A stretch of 64,000 bases of DNA from contig JAREIK010000748.1 in NCBI GenBank assembly GCA_029783825.1, positions 288,728-352,727 on the forward strand. Reading direction: 5' to 3'. Below the pieces are notes generated by a model. The model had not been told where the DNA came from, did no database searches, and saw only the letters and a list, made by a program, of their open reading frames with translations. The DNA is from Sapria himalayana. Taxonomy: Eukaryota; Streptophyta; Magnoliopsida; Malpighiales; Rafflesiaceae. Position 1 is the stretch's first letter, and every line of letters starts with the position of its first letter. The position numbers and the translations under genes were made by a program. Shown piece by piece: positions 45,517 through 58,079 of the stretch.

Positions 45517-46730
45517 TTAATTTTGGTTGTCACTATCACTTTCCAATTCCTCTTCAGTGTTATATCTAGAAAAAAATCTATTTGCTACTGAGACTTGTCG
45601 AAGAAAATTGTAAATTGAGAAACTTGTCATGACTATTTTTGTTTGTGTGGCATACGAACAATGTGTCATTTTCTTCAATATTATAAAATGTGCCTTAACA
45701 ACACCAATTGCATGTTCACTGATATTTCTTAATCTTACATGACATAAGTTGAATATCTCCTCTCTTTCTACAGCTTTTCCACCATTACGAAAATCATTCA
45801 ACCAATAATGTACATTATGATATAGTGTCATAAAACCTCTAGTGTGTGAATATGCTGTATCCACTAAATAATAATTTTCTGAAAAAGAGAATTTAGTATA
45901 TTATAATGTTATTAAATTAAAATAATAATAAATAAAATAAAGCAAGAATATTTACCTGATGGGGGCATGGAAAAATTATGTTGTGGGTTATGAATTGTTT
46001 CCATCAAGACTCTTGAATCATGAGTTGTTCCTTCCCATCCAACAACTACATACTTAAAATTCATATCAAAAATCACAAATTACCAAAACATTTTGAAAAC
46101 ATTCTCCTCTCCCACGACCTCGAAATGGTACTTGTTGTTCAGTGAGAATGCATGAATGGATAATAGTTCAATCAATTGCACCAACAGTATCCTACAAAAA
46201 AAAATTATTACCAATATAGATGTTCATTTTTAAATTAGAATAATAAAAATATGATGAAAATATCTATACATAAAAAGTATTATATCTTAAAAATGTGTTT
46301 TTACAAAAGATTATAGATATCATTTGAATTATCATTGAATGATGGAGGAGTAATCATTATCCTTAAAAAGCTCACCATGGCCACTAAAATCTCATGTAAG
46401 TATTTATGAATTACTTGGCCAGAGTGTTGAAATCTATTTTGTAATAATCAATTTCGAAGATTATGACTTAAAGTCATTAAGAATATGGTCATTTTCTCTT
46501 CAACACTCAAATATTTATGGTCAACAAGCCATCTTTTATCTCTGGACATTTGACATAAAAAAATAAATTCATGTTTTTCCAATCGCATTAGTTCATAAGA
46601 TATACTAGAGGGGCCATTTAAAACTTCTTTAATGAAAAGTGAGCATGTAGGTGATGATGTAGAAACCCGTTCTTTATTAATGGAGGAATCTCTTAATAAA
46701 TGGAGCAATAACACAACATGCCTTTTTAAA
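45517..46730 (-). pseudogene. Harbinger-2 DDE transposase, broken
   Basis: N-terminal part (46714-46448): 'SYELMRLEKHEFIFLCQMSR' and 'VEEKMTIFLMTLSHNLRN'. Next comes 'DTVGAID' with first D at 46171-46173, followed at once by a stop where G is expected. 'VPFRGRGRGE' and 'CFQNVLVICDF' follow after a frameshift. 'YVVVGWEGTTHDSRVLMETI' carries the second D at 46017-46019. A GT-AG intron at 45955-45879 rejoins PPS|...NYYLVDTAYSHTRGF. The last exon carries E at 45715-45717 in 'NISEHAIGVVKAHF' and ends at 45517. The triad is retained and the intron matches that of Harbinger-1 in position, but frames are broken. Confidence 0.88.
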
Positions 46731-47142
46731 ATATCTAGTCACTGTTAACTTTATATCTTCATCTTCACTTGATAATGAACTTAAATTATCTGATTGATGT
46801 GAATGATTCTCCATACGAACATTTATTTTAAAAAACCATTAATTTTATGAAATAAAATCACAATAAAATTGTTATTACAATGTATAATGAATAATACCAC
46901 TACATTATGGTGTTATCACATCAAACCCATTTCACATATATAAATTAATATTGTCATAAACTTTCTTACAATTATGTGGATAACAAGTCTTATAATTAAA
47001 AAAATTAAAATGTGGAAAGTATCTAAAATAACTCAATCAAAATATCATGGTACAATCATCAAAGCAAAAATTGGAAAATGTATCACACAATTCCAAAAAA
47101 GTAAAATAAAAGTCATTTTTTTAAGCTTTGAAGCCATCCCAT

Positions 47143-48000
47143 TCATTCTTGGTAGCTTTCCATTTCAAACCAAACCACTATATACTCTTTCTTCTTGCAA
47201 AATACATTAATTGCAACATAATACAAAGGATCCTCATAAGTTGTGAGTTTCTTCAAAATGTTCATACATTCCTTTACTGAGGGTCCTTCAAAATTGTCTA
47301 AAGCATTCATTAATTTATTCATATTATCTTGAGTTTGCTCTTTTTTCCCCTTTTTATATTTCTTCTTTGAACATTGTACTTCTTCACTAGCATATCTTAA
47401 CAAATTATCAACATTCCTCTAAACTAATTGGAGTTTCACTCGATAGTGATATAGAATGTGTTGATGATTCCTTAGGCCTAGAAACAATTACTCCTCTAGA
47501 ATTCCAATTTTTAGATCCAGTAATACTCCTACAAACAATATATCTAATTCCTCCAAATTTGATAATGATCTATAACAGAATTGTTTAGCTTCTAGATATT
47601 TCTATTCAACAAGAAAAAAAAACAAATTAGTCATGCATGTATATTTAAGATATTTCTTTAAAGGTTCACTTAACTTTGTAAAAAAAAATACCTACAAATA
47701 ATCGACCAATTTCTCATATGGCCAATCAAAAATTTTGGTTATAAAGTTGTAACCATGTCCTGTCACATTCAACATTCTACTCCAAATGAGATATTATCTT
47801 TTCATGTAATCCCACCAATTCTTTAGTTATTTTGATGGGTAGCATTTTTCAATTATCTTCTCTAATTCTTTATCAATTTGAGACCAATCACTAGGCTTTA
47901 AACTTCCACCCGATCTAAAGCTTTTATTTATTTTTTTAGACAAAGATCAATAAAGTGCTATCTTTGGGTTGGATCAATCCAATTTGTCCTACTAGTTTTA
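47143..48000 (-). pseudogene. Harbinger-2 Myb/SANT-like DNA-binding protein, broken
   Basis: The minus reading starts with 'RTNWIDPTQR*HFIDLCLKK' (about 47980-47930), then 'GGSLKPSDWSQIDKELEKII' and 'LKNWWDYMKR*YLIWSRMLN', then 'VTGHGYNFITKIFDWPYEKL'. This is the Myb/SANT-like domain, with its conserved tryptophans visible. The C-terminal ORF (47403-47143) gives 'SVKECMNILKKLTTYEDPLY', matching the same region seen in Harbinger-1. Several stops separate the parts. It is the usual partner gene of the transposase. Confidence 0.85.
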
Positions 48001-49085
48001 CCAATTTGACTTAATATTGTATGAAGATTTTGTAGAAACTTGAATAATAAAACAAAACTTAAAACTACAAATTCAGTTAAGAGCCACATAAATAAAAAGG
48101 ATTACATTTTATTCAATTGGGTTTAGTTGATCTAATTTGCTTAATGAGTAGATGCAACCTAATAATTAACAAACTAGTTTAGTAGTGATTATAAATTTAT
48201 ATTTTTTACTCAAATAATGTTTATTCAATTGGTGCTTTAGATATTTTTATTTTAGCTTATAAATTTGTTTATTGAGTATTTGTTTATGTTATTTTTTCAG
48301 ATAAAGAATCGTACAAGTGAAAAATATTATAATGGGTATTACTTGTTATTCATTATAGTTATCCTCTAATTATTTATATTGCATTTGTTTGTGTATTTTT
48401 TTTCTTATTAATATGGATTAGAATGTGATTTTTCTGCATAAATAATAATTTAGAAGAAATTGCATATGTGCGATGTCATTATACTAATGGAAAGGTTGAT
48501 GGGTATGTCTCTTATATGAATGATGATGCACATGTCCAAGTGTATTTTACCTGTAAAAACTGGAAATGAACATGCTGGCCAAGGTATCATAATTAAAAAA
48601 ATCTAATTAGAATTTCAGAGATTGAGAGAGAAAATGGAGAAGAATTTGTGTTGTTAGTGCATTTTAACCTAGAGATAGAGATAAAAAATAAAGAATAATT
48701 TACTTGTAGATATTTGAACATTTGGGGGAGTCATGAAAACCAAAGACAAGTGAGCTGAGGGATTAGCGGCTGAGTTGGGTAGCTCCATTGTGTTTCAGTC
48801 AAGAAAATGGAGTTGGATATGAGAGAAAACATTTTCGAATGGGAAGGGAGGAAGGATTTTTCGTTTTCGAACTGGAAGTCAAAAAATGCCGGATCGAGCA
48901 TTTTTTTTTGATCAGTATTTTTCGAATGACTTTTTTTGAATAGAAAAAGCTAAAAAAAATTACTTAACGGTTTAAGCATTTTTTAAAAAATTTTAATAAA
49001 AAAATCTTTAAAAAATAAAACACGTTTTGGCTTACCGCTGAAAGTGATTTGATTGCAGCGTTAAGCTAAAAAAACAAACTCCCCC
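48001..49085. other. Harbinger-2 right non-coding region and TIR
   Basis: AT-rich 5' region for the minus-strand genes. 48745-48900 is less AT-rich and may hold the promoter/leader. It ends with 'cagcgttaagctaaaaaaacaaactccccc' at the TIR. Confidence 0.6.
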
Positions 49086-49088
49086 TAA

Positions 49089-50654
49089 GATTGTTTACAT
49101 TAAAAGACATTGTCTGATTTATGGAGTAATATCTGAGGTTTTTTTATTTGCATTGATGAATAGAGATTATTAAAGTTGTTTTTTAACAATTCAATAGATT
49201 ATTAAACAATTCAAGATAAGTCTAGAGGTGTGTTTGGGTGAGATGAAACCAGAATACTAAACTCAGTTTTGGAATATTTTTCATTCCCACAATTTGTTTT
49301 TAAATTTTTTCACGATTTCAAATCTTATAATTTAACCTATTTTTAAACTGCTATCGAACACAATAGAATCCATATAATATATTCTTGGTTTCAATATATA
49401 TTTTCTATTTCTATACAATTAAATTTTTGTTTTAACCAAATTTAATTTTTCAAATTTCATGACAAATTTTTAATTTAGGTCAAATTAATTTTCCAAATTT
49501 AATTTTAAAATTTTCAAAATCAGAAATTTAATTCTAATTCTACCCAAATTAATTCATATTTAAATAAAATATTTTAATTTCTATACACTAAGTGTGTGTG
49601 TGTGTGTGTGTGTGTGTCCAAAATTACATATTTTCAATTCTTAAAATAACTATACAAAATTATTTTGAGAATAAGGTCAAATTCATCCAATTACTATTCT
49701 ACTCAAAATTGGTAAAATAAACAAACACAGCGAAAACACAACCAAAACAATAAATAAATAATTGTCTGATACAACCACAAGCCTAAATTAAACATAAAGC
49801 AAAATTGGCACTCCTCCATATCTTTTGAAGAATAATTTGAGCATCCTTAAGCATGTCATATGCACGTTTACAATATGATCTATTGCACAATCAACCTCAT
49901 GATCATCTACTTGATTTATCGGATAGAAGAGAAAAGATAATAACCTCATAAGAGAATAAAAGTTATTGAATTTTTTTTTTCAAAGGTTAGAAAAATCCAA
50001 GCAACTATTTCCATATTTTCCTTTCTTCAAAAGGGTTTTCGAAAATGAACAAGCCTCACTTTGACTTCACGGTTGAAGATCATTTGAAAGACTTCTCTTT
50101 TTTTTTTCATGACTTTTTAATAATTTCTAATATCCACCCACATGTTACTTTCTGTTTTTGTCCTCAAAGATACATTTTTTATGCTAGCCCCATTGATTAA
50201 TGTTTATTTGTTTTGTTTTCTTTAATGTCAAATAATATTTTAGTGTGACACTTCAAAACACACAAATTTATAAAATTAAACATATCAAAAATCAAATAAA
50301 ATAAAAAACAAAATTAAACTAAGTTTAACTTTTAATTAAATTAATTTTTCAAATCAATTTAATGGGCACAATCTTCCAACTAACGTAGAAGCCACTATCT
50401 CCCTTTTTTCCTATTTGGGTAAATCAAGATTGATTCATGGTTTAAATTTAATGATTATTTATAATGGAGAATTCAGCTCCCTTGTAGATATCAAAACTAC
50501 TTTTTGTATCACTCAAAAGATAACTTTATGAAGATTAAATTTTCTTGAAAATTTACCCAAGACATCTTTTTTCCTCTAAGCCATAACCTCTTCCTTGATC
50601 CGAATGATCCAGATAAAAGATAGAGTAAAAGTGTGAACACTTCCTTCCAACTTA
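49089..50654. other. Unassigned region, possible MITE at about 49214-49735
   Basis: 'gaggtgtgtttgggtgagatgaaa' near 49214 and 'ggtaaaataaacaaacacagcg' near 49730 could be a decayed inverted pair (both GTGTTTG when read inward) around an AT-rich core. The match is weak. A (TG)13 run is at 49592-49617. No coding signal is seen to 50654. Confidence 0.35.
49592..49617. repeat. (GT)13 microsatellite
   Basis: 26 bp of uninterrupted GT dinucleotides. Confidence 0.95.
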
Positions 50655-50659
50655 TAAGC

Positions 50660-51045
50660 TGTTAAAAATCAATGTCAACCCAACTTCAAGACAAACCCAA
50701 GTTGAAGCCCAACCCAATTCAAGCCCATTTTGTTTTGGTAAATGTTTAATGTGTTTTTTAGTAGAAGGTTGGTAGAAGTTTGGTGGAAGTTAGGTAAGAG
50801 TTAGGTAGATGTTTTTTTTATTCAATGGTTTGGAATAATTTACTACTATTTAATCGTGTGGTTGATATTGAATCTTGTAACCTATAAATACCCCCCTTGT
50901 ATTTGTGTTTTTTAATTTCATCAATAAAAGCTTGAAAGCTTTCCTTTAGCGTTCTTCTTTGAGAGAGTGTGGAGTGCTCTTTTTTTTAGAGAGTAGTTTT
51001 CTTCTTCTTGATAAATTAGAGTTTTGTTCTCAAATTTTGTCAACA
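50660..51045 (+). repeat. Solo Copia LTR, 386 bp, TSD taagc
   Basis: It starts TGTTAAAAATC and ends TTTTGTCAACA, so TG...CA with a 4-bp terminal inverted TGTT/AACA. 'taagc' is duplicated at 50655-50659 and 51046-51050. Inside are a TATA box 'tataaata' (50883-50890) and a polyadenylation signal 'aataaa' (50923-50928), fixing the plus orientation. The 'gtaacctataaataccc' block also occurs in the minus-strand LTR at 58225-58518, so both belong to related Copia families. No internal sequence adjoins it, consistent with LTR-LTR recombination. Confidence 0.93.
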
Positions 51046-51050
51046 TAAGC

Positions 51051-51427
51051 TTCTCCTTAATTTATCTGATTCTCATGAGTAGTTGAATAAAAGTATTATA
51101 ATAATGAACATCTCCAAAAATATTACTTGTCTTGAAAATTGGAATAAGTTCCCAAGGTAAATAGAATTACATTCAATTTAATACCCCTATTTCTAGTCAT
51201 ATAATGTATCCTTCCATTGATAGGTGATATTGGGATAGTTAGTGGGGACAACTATCCTATGAAAAGTTGATCATTGATATATACATATTTATAGCTATGC
51301 ATCTCACAATTAGGACAAATAATTTTTCATAAGGCACTTACCCTATTCAGACAAATTCTAATAAGTGTTACATTAATTAAATTTACCATTTTCACCCCAT
51401 AATTAGTGATGCCTTGACAAATTTTTA
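51051..51427. other. Spacer between solo LTR and Copia relic
   Basis: AT-rich. It may be further decayed Copia pol on the minus strand, but no motif is readable. Confidence 0.4.
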
Positions 51428-51900
51428 TTAATCTTTTCTAAATCTTCTCACATTACCCATATATCCAATATCCTCATTGATTGCATATTTATTTAAATAT
51501 CTAGCACATGTCGCACATCTCCCTAAACTAACTATAATTGATATTCTATGTTTTGTCTCCAAACCAACATCTCTAATGCCTAAAACTCTCAATAACCCAC
51601 CATTACTCATCCTAACAATTCCATAGTCCTCGAGCATATATGTCATGAACTAATCAGGATATAGAGTGGTGTGAAGAAAATGACCACTAAAACTACTACC
51701 AAATTACTCTTTTGAATTGACATTGTGGGATAATCCAATATTACTAACATAGGTGGTGTCTCCCTCCATGGAAAAGTTATTTGACTCCCTCTCAACACCA
51801 TACCTCCTCCTATGTTCCTCTTAGAGTTTCTTTCACTTGGGTCCGTTCCTTTTAAAGTATCCTAGTTGATCACTATTAACACCTCACCATAGGCTTGCTT
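51428..51900 (-). pseudogene. Copia (Tnt1-like) gag end/protease-region relic
   Basis: The minus reading begins with 'NSDQLGYFKRNGPK' at about 51865-51825, a decayed zinc knuckle (family CGKxGHFKRDCPK, with both flanking Cys lost). It continues through 'EGDTTYVSNIGLSHNVNS' to 'FMTYMLEDYGIVRMSNGG' and 'VLGIRDVGLET' in the ORF at 51646-51428. The last part matches the block downstream of the Copia protease active site in Tnt1-type elements (DYGTVKMGN...VVGIGDVCLET). No integrase or RT was found downstream. Confidence 0.72.
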
Positions 51901-53859
51901 ATAGACTTTCCTATAAAAGATTATTCTCTTCTCACACTCTCTCAATGTGGATCTTATCATGTCATACTCCTCTCATTTTCCTCAAAAATAAGGACACTTG
52001 AAAGAGTATCTTTTTCCTCCTCATAACCTCATTTACAGACTATCAATAATGATAATAATGATAAGTGTGTTGTTCGGAGCCAAAGTCTTCAAGAAAATAC
52101 TAAGTATGTATCAATTATTGATAAGTGAGCAAAGAAGCAAAGATATATGCAACTCATCATCAAACATTATTTACATGGATGCAAGCTGGTTAATCAAAAC
52201 TTGGAAACTAATCATGTGAGTTGTTATAGCAGTAAAATTGATCTTTCACATATTATCAAGTAGCATATTAGCATCATATCAAAATAGTTATGGTGGCCAA
52301 TTAAAACTACCCTAACCTACCTCGCTTTGATATATTTTCCATTTAGTCCACAATTAGGAGCAAAATAATCTCGATCACATTTATTTAGAGAAGTATATTT
52401 CAAGTGATTTCGAAGTGTTTTTTTCAAGCTTTTCTTATTTGATTTTATTTAGACCTAAACAAATTGGTTGGCTACATCACTTATGTGTATAAAGCTTTCT
52501 TATACGTGTCATATAGGCATATTGCACATGATTTTAATGTTTAAAGAAAGAATATAATTTTGAGTTTATTATTTAGATGTTGCATGATTTCATAAAATGG
52601 TTAAAACTCAATTTGATTGTTATATTTATATTTTCATGGAGCAATAGTCTCTTAACTATGCTTCATGATGATTAATCTCACTTTTTTGAGAAACATGAAA
52701 TAATTTATTACATATCTTATGCAAATATGTTACCCTAAAATAAGGTTGCTAAATGGAACAACATATATATATTTTTAGGGTTAACTATTTCTGGCATGAA
52801 ATTCTTGTATTTCTCCTTTCAAATTATATTGTATGCCTATTAATTTATTAAGAAGATAGATTAATTCAGCATCCCTCTCTTAAAAAGAAAAATTTGGGAG
52901 CTTTTACCGATAGATATATGCCTTTCTAGGCATATTGTGAAATTTCTAGAAATATCTACAAAATATGATTGATGTGTTAGGTTTAAGAATTGCCCAAAAT
53001 AAAAGTAGCAATCAATTACAGATTGCTTGAAAGATTAAAATAAGTCCTGATGGAATAACTGATTTTTTTTCAATTAATTATTTAAATATTAATTTGCAAA
53101 ATTACATGCTTGAACTCAATATATTTGCTTGTCAAGTTGGCTATATTCATTTGAATCAAACTAGATTTTATAAATCATGTTGTAAGTTGATTTACTCATT
53201 ATTCATTACTTTGAAATCAAATGAGCCATTTTAATGTGATTTCATTAGTTTAAATCTTGTGAACGTCAAATATTCATAGAATTCACGTGAATTTGTATTA
53301 TCAGTTTACAAAATTTTGAAACTAATTATATGCAAGGTAGTTGAATTTTCTTAAATTCTCTTGATATTATTTTTATTATATGTTTGTTGTTATTATTTCT
53401 CAAAAAATTTAAATTTTAAAAAAAGATTAGTGGAAGTAATATCGAGATGGGATGAGATCCTGCATGGAAATATTATACACCAACGAAGGGGAATCAAAAT
53501 GGAACAATTTGCATCTATTGTGATTTCGTGATAAAGAATGGTGAATTTCTCATTTGAAGTTTTATTTCTCCCATACAATTCGTCAGTAAAATACAAAAAG
53601 GAGGTGATGGTGAAAGAGAATTATGAGAGTATTCACAAATATTAAATTATATTATTATCATATCATCATTTAAATGCATTCGTTTTTTTAATAAATAAAT
53701 ACTATTTATACAAAATATTGGAGCTACATAATCTACACTACTTAATTTTAAATATCTCGAAGCCTTATCTACACTACTTAATTTTAATTATCAACAACTT
53801 GATCAATCTAAATATTTTTTTCATACATCCTTTGGGTTGTGTTATGTTCCTCCCATATG
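51901..53859. other. Unassigned AT-rich region
   Basis: No recognisable gene. The first few hundred bases may be further Copia gag on the minus strand. Short ORFs at 51998-52219, 53393-53596 and 53718-53930 are uninformative. A duplicated 'ctacactacttaattttaa' is at 53731 and 53769. Confidence 0.5.
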
Positions 53860-54290
53860 TGATAAGTTGTGGTCGACGGTGTCATTCTCATGTTATTATT
53901 TTCTTTGGACTTGATATTGCAGCTTTTTAAAAGTTATTCGGGTAATGCATCGATTATAGGTAATCACCCGGGGGTCCCAGCCTAGCTCCGGATAGCCATC
54001 GAGATTACATTACTTTGATGACAACTAAAAAACATGCCCATGAATATCTTCATTCGTGTAGATTTCACATGTAAAATTGTTTTAGTCTAGAGGTTAGAAG
54101 ATTCTTCATCCTAGCTTTCTCAAGGTTGTCATTTATAGGATTACATAATGTTCGGACATAGAACAACCATCCCAAACAGCTGGAGTGCAAACTTATCTCC
54201 GTGAGGCCGAATATGATGGTATGCTCCATTTATGGGTCGACCTCTATCATAGCAATTTGTTAAATTAGTTATGGATTAACTTATGTCTCC
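53860..54290. other. GC-richer island of unknown origin
   Basis: Sequences such as 'aatcacccgggggtcccagcctagctccggatagcc' (53960-53998) and 'aaacagctggagtgcaaacttatctccgtgaggccg' (54173-54209) contrast sharply with their surroundings. No frame stays open for long. I see no rRNA, tRNA or TE motif that I know. Confidence 0.4.
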
Positions 54291-55862
54291 CTTAGCAATA
54301 ATAAAATAATCTCTAGTCAAAATCAGAGATTTTCAATATGGAGATATCCAATTATGTCAAAAAAAACACATTCATAATATTATCATAGTTTGTCATACAC
54401 ATTTTAGTTCTCGAAAAAAATAGATTATCTCACAAACTTTCATGCTTTAACACATGTTTTCTTTTTTTTACTTTAATCCAAGTTATTAATAATTTATATC
54501 TTTTTCTTCATTTCTACTGACTTACTAATCTACAAAATTTTTAATTGAGTTTGTATATGGTCTCTTCTATACATGCCCAAACCACAAGACACTTTTGTGT
54601 AATTGTTTCTTATATAGGCATGATGACTAATTATTTTTAATCATTTCATTTCTAATTTTATCATAATGAGTATTTTCTTCAAATTTAACTTAAGATATGC
54701 ATTTCTACTACGATCAACTTTTGAGTATCTTATCAAATGAAAGCCATCATTATGAATCATTATACATGGTTGATCTAACAATCTTATAATTGTTTGTCTA
54801 ATCTGGTACAAAATTTTATATCACACGAGAGTTTATAGGTCCATCTTCATTTTATCAAGCTGACTTCATTCTTTTAGCTTGTATCTTTTGTGTTTTTTGT
54901 TGTTCTTGTGAATTAATGTTCTAAATATCAAAAATAAAAAGATGGTATTTTGTGATATTAATGACTTCAATCTTAATCAAATTGCCTCTTCCTTGTGATT
55001 CAAAGCTTAGAGTCACAAACTAGATATTTGATATTTAATTGATTAATTTTTTAAGACTCTCACTCTCTAGTATTTTATGCCACATATCTGACTTTTAATT
55101 TAGCTCTCGCTATTTTTTTTAATTAGCATGATATTATATGTGAATAACAACAGACGTCTAGGTATCATTGCTTTAAAAAATCTTGTCAACTCATCTACGA
55201 CTAAAACAATGAAATATGAGCTTAAAGTTATTTGTTGATCTAATTCTACTGAGATTAAAAATTTACATAACATTATACTTATAAAGTAAATATTAATTAC
55301 GACACTTTCATGAATATCCTTAATAATATTAATATACAAAAAAAAGATAGTTATTTTCACCTAAATACTCATTAAATAAACTCTTAAGAAACTTTATCAT
55401 AAAACATTTTCTAAATTAAAGAAGATCATATATAAACATTTGTATTTTCTTTGTAGTTTGATATACTGTATCTAAGTAAGATAATTATTTCCATAGAAGA
55501 CCAATCTAGCACAAAATAAAATTGAATATCAAAATTAGAGATTAAACTCTAATTTTGAGTGTCTTTTTTTGTTATTTTCTTCAAGTTTCATTGTAAGACT
55601 CATCAATTTTATTATTCTATTATTTGATAAAACATGAATATAATCTTTTATTTTATAAAATGCTTTCACAAAGTAATGCCTCTCTAAGTCTAACATTCTT
55701 TTAAAAAGTAAAATCCAATAAAATAATATAATTAGTCAATAAATTTCAATTTATACTAGATATTTTCATGTCTCAATTGAATCTCATCTTGTCTAATTAT
55801 TTTTATACTGTTAAAAATTTTAAAACTTTTTCTATTTCTTTGCACAAAGCCTATGATAATAA

Positions 55863-55895
<33 letters not shown>

Positions 55896-55974
55896 ATGAG
55901 ACTTTCAAATATATATATAATGATAGTTGACAATGGGTAAGTAAAGATAAAGCTACAAACTAAGACTTTCATAT
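54291..55974. other. Unassigned AT-rich region
   Basis: No recognisable content apart from a compound (CA)10/(TA)6 microsatellite at 55863-55895. The minus ORF at 55100-55360 has no known motif. Confidence 0.5.
55863..55895. repeat. Compound (AC)n(AT)n microsatellite
   Basis: AC dinucleotides (55863-55882) pass directly into AT dinucleotides (to 55895). Confidence 0.93.
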
Positions 55975-56440
55975 TTATTTTGGTGGTTATGTATATTCCA
56001 TATTTGAGTAGAAATATAATTTCTATGAGTGTGATGACTGATGTTGGTATTCTATTTTATTGTAATGATAAGTCTTGCAAGATGACTCAAGGAGTAATTA
56101 TGATTTCTTGGAAAAGAATGCATGAAAATTTGTACAAAGCTACTAAAATTTACCATCATGTATCCTATCAGTGGCTCTTACATGTATGAGGAAAATAACC
56201 ATGGAGAACAAGCAGTCTAAAGAGAATAGAAATTTAGTGTCATGACATGGAACTATGTTGTGGTATCATAAACTAAGACAAATCAGTGAAAAGAGTCCAA
56301 TGATTATATCATCGCATAGAATTGTGGAAGATATAGCATATTATTCAGAAATATTTGAATTTTGTAAGAATTACTTGTAGGAAAAGAAAAAAAGAGTGAA
56401 ATTAAAATCAATAGTCACCAAATCAACATAAACACAAACA
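55975..56440 (+). pseudogene. Copia GAG-pre-integrase relic
   Basis: The ORF 55980-56189 reads 'VMYIPYLSRNIISMSVMTDV', then 'MISWKRMHENLYKAT', matching the Copia block (VxYVPxLRKNLISLGTL ... GNLY). After a frameshift come 'LWYHKLRQISEKSPMI' and 'FEFCKNYL*EKKKRVK', corresponding to LWHxRLGHMSExG and FCExCxxGKxxRV. The zinc-binding H and C positions are partly lost. It is an isolated fragment with no LTR or RT nearby on this strand. Confidence 0.75.
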
Positions 56441-58079
56441 CACACACAAAATCTGAGATTTAATTTTGGAGTCTAGTATACTTTTTTTATTTTTTAAAAA
56501 TAACGTTATTTTTTAAAATACTTTGATTTAGGTGCACCCCAAATACAATTATTAGGTTAAGTTCTATGTCAATTCGTTCAACTGATTTTCCATTTGACTA
56601 AACCATCACATAATTTTATTACGAACAACATTCCCCCATTTTGTTGGATAAAATAAAATAGTAAAAACTCTTTGAAACTTTTGAATTAATATTAACCAAT
56701 CAAACTACTCGGACAACATCAAACATGCATTCAAATAATTAAACAAAAACAACATAAAAATGTGATCATTGTAAATTATATATTGCTTGAATTAAGTTCT
56801 TTCTTTTTGTGGGGTAGGATCTCAACTAAATTTGTTAAAAAATAGCATGTTTTGTCCATGATATTCTATTAAAGATCCCAAATATGATAAAAATGGAAAC
56901 TAACCTATTTAAAGAACATTAAAAAAAAAGAATTGAGTAAGAAAATGGAAACTATTTTTTTTCATATAATAAAAATGTGTGTGAGGAAGGTCAAAGGTGC
57001 ATGCCCATCGTGCCCGCACCCATGCCCACAAAGTTTTTGGAATCCAAATATGTTTGAAGGGGGAGAAATTATGTATGATAATCACAAAACATAAATAATT
57101 ACATCACCATCTTATTTTTATATTTTTTAAAAATATATACTCAAAATATAAAATATTTAAACTTTGGGTACATAAAATCAGAAAACCATCAGTTTTCAAA
57201 TTTTAATACACTTAAAAAAAATAAAAAGAGAATTATATTTTGGTGCACCATTCAAAAAAAAATTAAAATAAAAGAGCCTAACTTTTAATATTTAAAAAAT
57301 AATACACCAAAATCTTAAGTAATTAATTTTTGGTGCAATAATCTATATTAATATGAAATTGCCCTTACTTTTAAAGTGTTCATAATTCCCTCACACATAA
57401 CTTAATACTTGGTACACTAATGCACAAATATCCCAAAAGTTGAAATTACCCCAGTGTTCCTAATTCACTCACACTTAATACTTTGTATCTCATTTTTTTA
57501 TGAAATACTACTTTTAATCTACCATCGATGACGCTATGTGCATCGATACTTGTAAACTTGAAATCAAATTAAGTACAAGTTTCAACTTAAGAATTAGTGT
57601 TGAGTGCATATTTTGATAGTTAGAGCTCAAACGTAATAAATTTCCCAATAATTATTATGCATTCCTTGAGGTACCAAAAAAGTAGACAAAAAAAAAAAAA
57701 GAAATACAACGAACTAAGGGGCTATTACATTGAACATGACAACATATTTGTCCATAACCTAAAATGCAGTTTATTTGATACTAAAAATAACTATCGATTC
57801 TTCCTAAAAATGAAAAATTTTAATAGATATGCAAAAATTGCTTCACACAACAATATGATTAATAGAAATTTTTGATTGAAACCATTAACTTTGGATTCTG
57901 ATTTCGATCCAATTTGACACACTTGACATGAAAATTTGATAAGTAAACTTAAAAATCTAAACTTAAAAATTTAGTAGACAAATTCATTCGAGCTTTAGAG
58001 AAACAAGAACTATTCATGAATCATAATTATGTTTCTTTGTATATGAAAAAAAATAATTAATAAAAATCAATAAATAATC
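56441..58079. other. Unassigned AT-rich region
   Basis: Repeated 'ttttggtgca(c/a)' words at 57240-57340. No gene is recognised; the 72-codon ORF at 57657-57875 starts in a poly-A tract and looks like chance. Confidence 0.5.

Larger units (their letters stand above)
44935..49085 (-). mobile_element. PIF/Harbinger element 2, both ends present, 4151 bp, TSD taa
   Basis: The left terminus is GGGGGCATTTTTTTTACTTAA from 44935. The right terminus inverse is GGGGGAGTTTGTTTTTTTAGCTTAA from 49085. 'taa' flanks both ends (44932-44934 and 49086-49088), the standard PIF/Harbinger duplication. Inside, on the minus strand, lie a Myb/SANT-like ORF (48000 to 47143) and a DDE transposase (46730 to 45517), the canonical two-gene content. 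Both are broken, so the element is now non-autonomous. Confidence 0.9.

Noticed and set aside
49214..49735. Confident MITE call
   Set aside because: The inverted ends share only about GTGTTTG and no duplication is evident. Reported only as a possibility within the spacer.
53960..54010. tRNA or rRNA fragment suggested by 'cccgggggtcccagcctagctccgg'
   Set aside because: I could not fold an acceptor/anticodon cloverleaf or match an rRNA segment, so it is left as an unidentified island.
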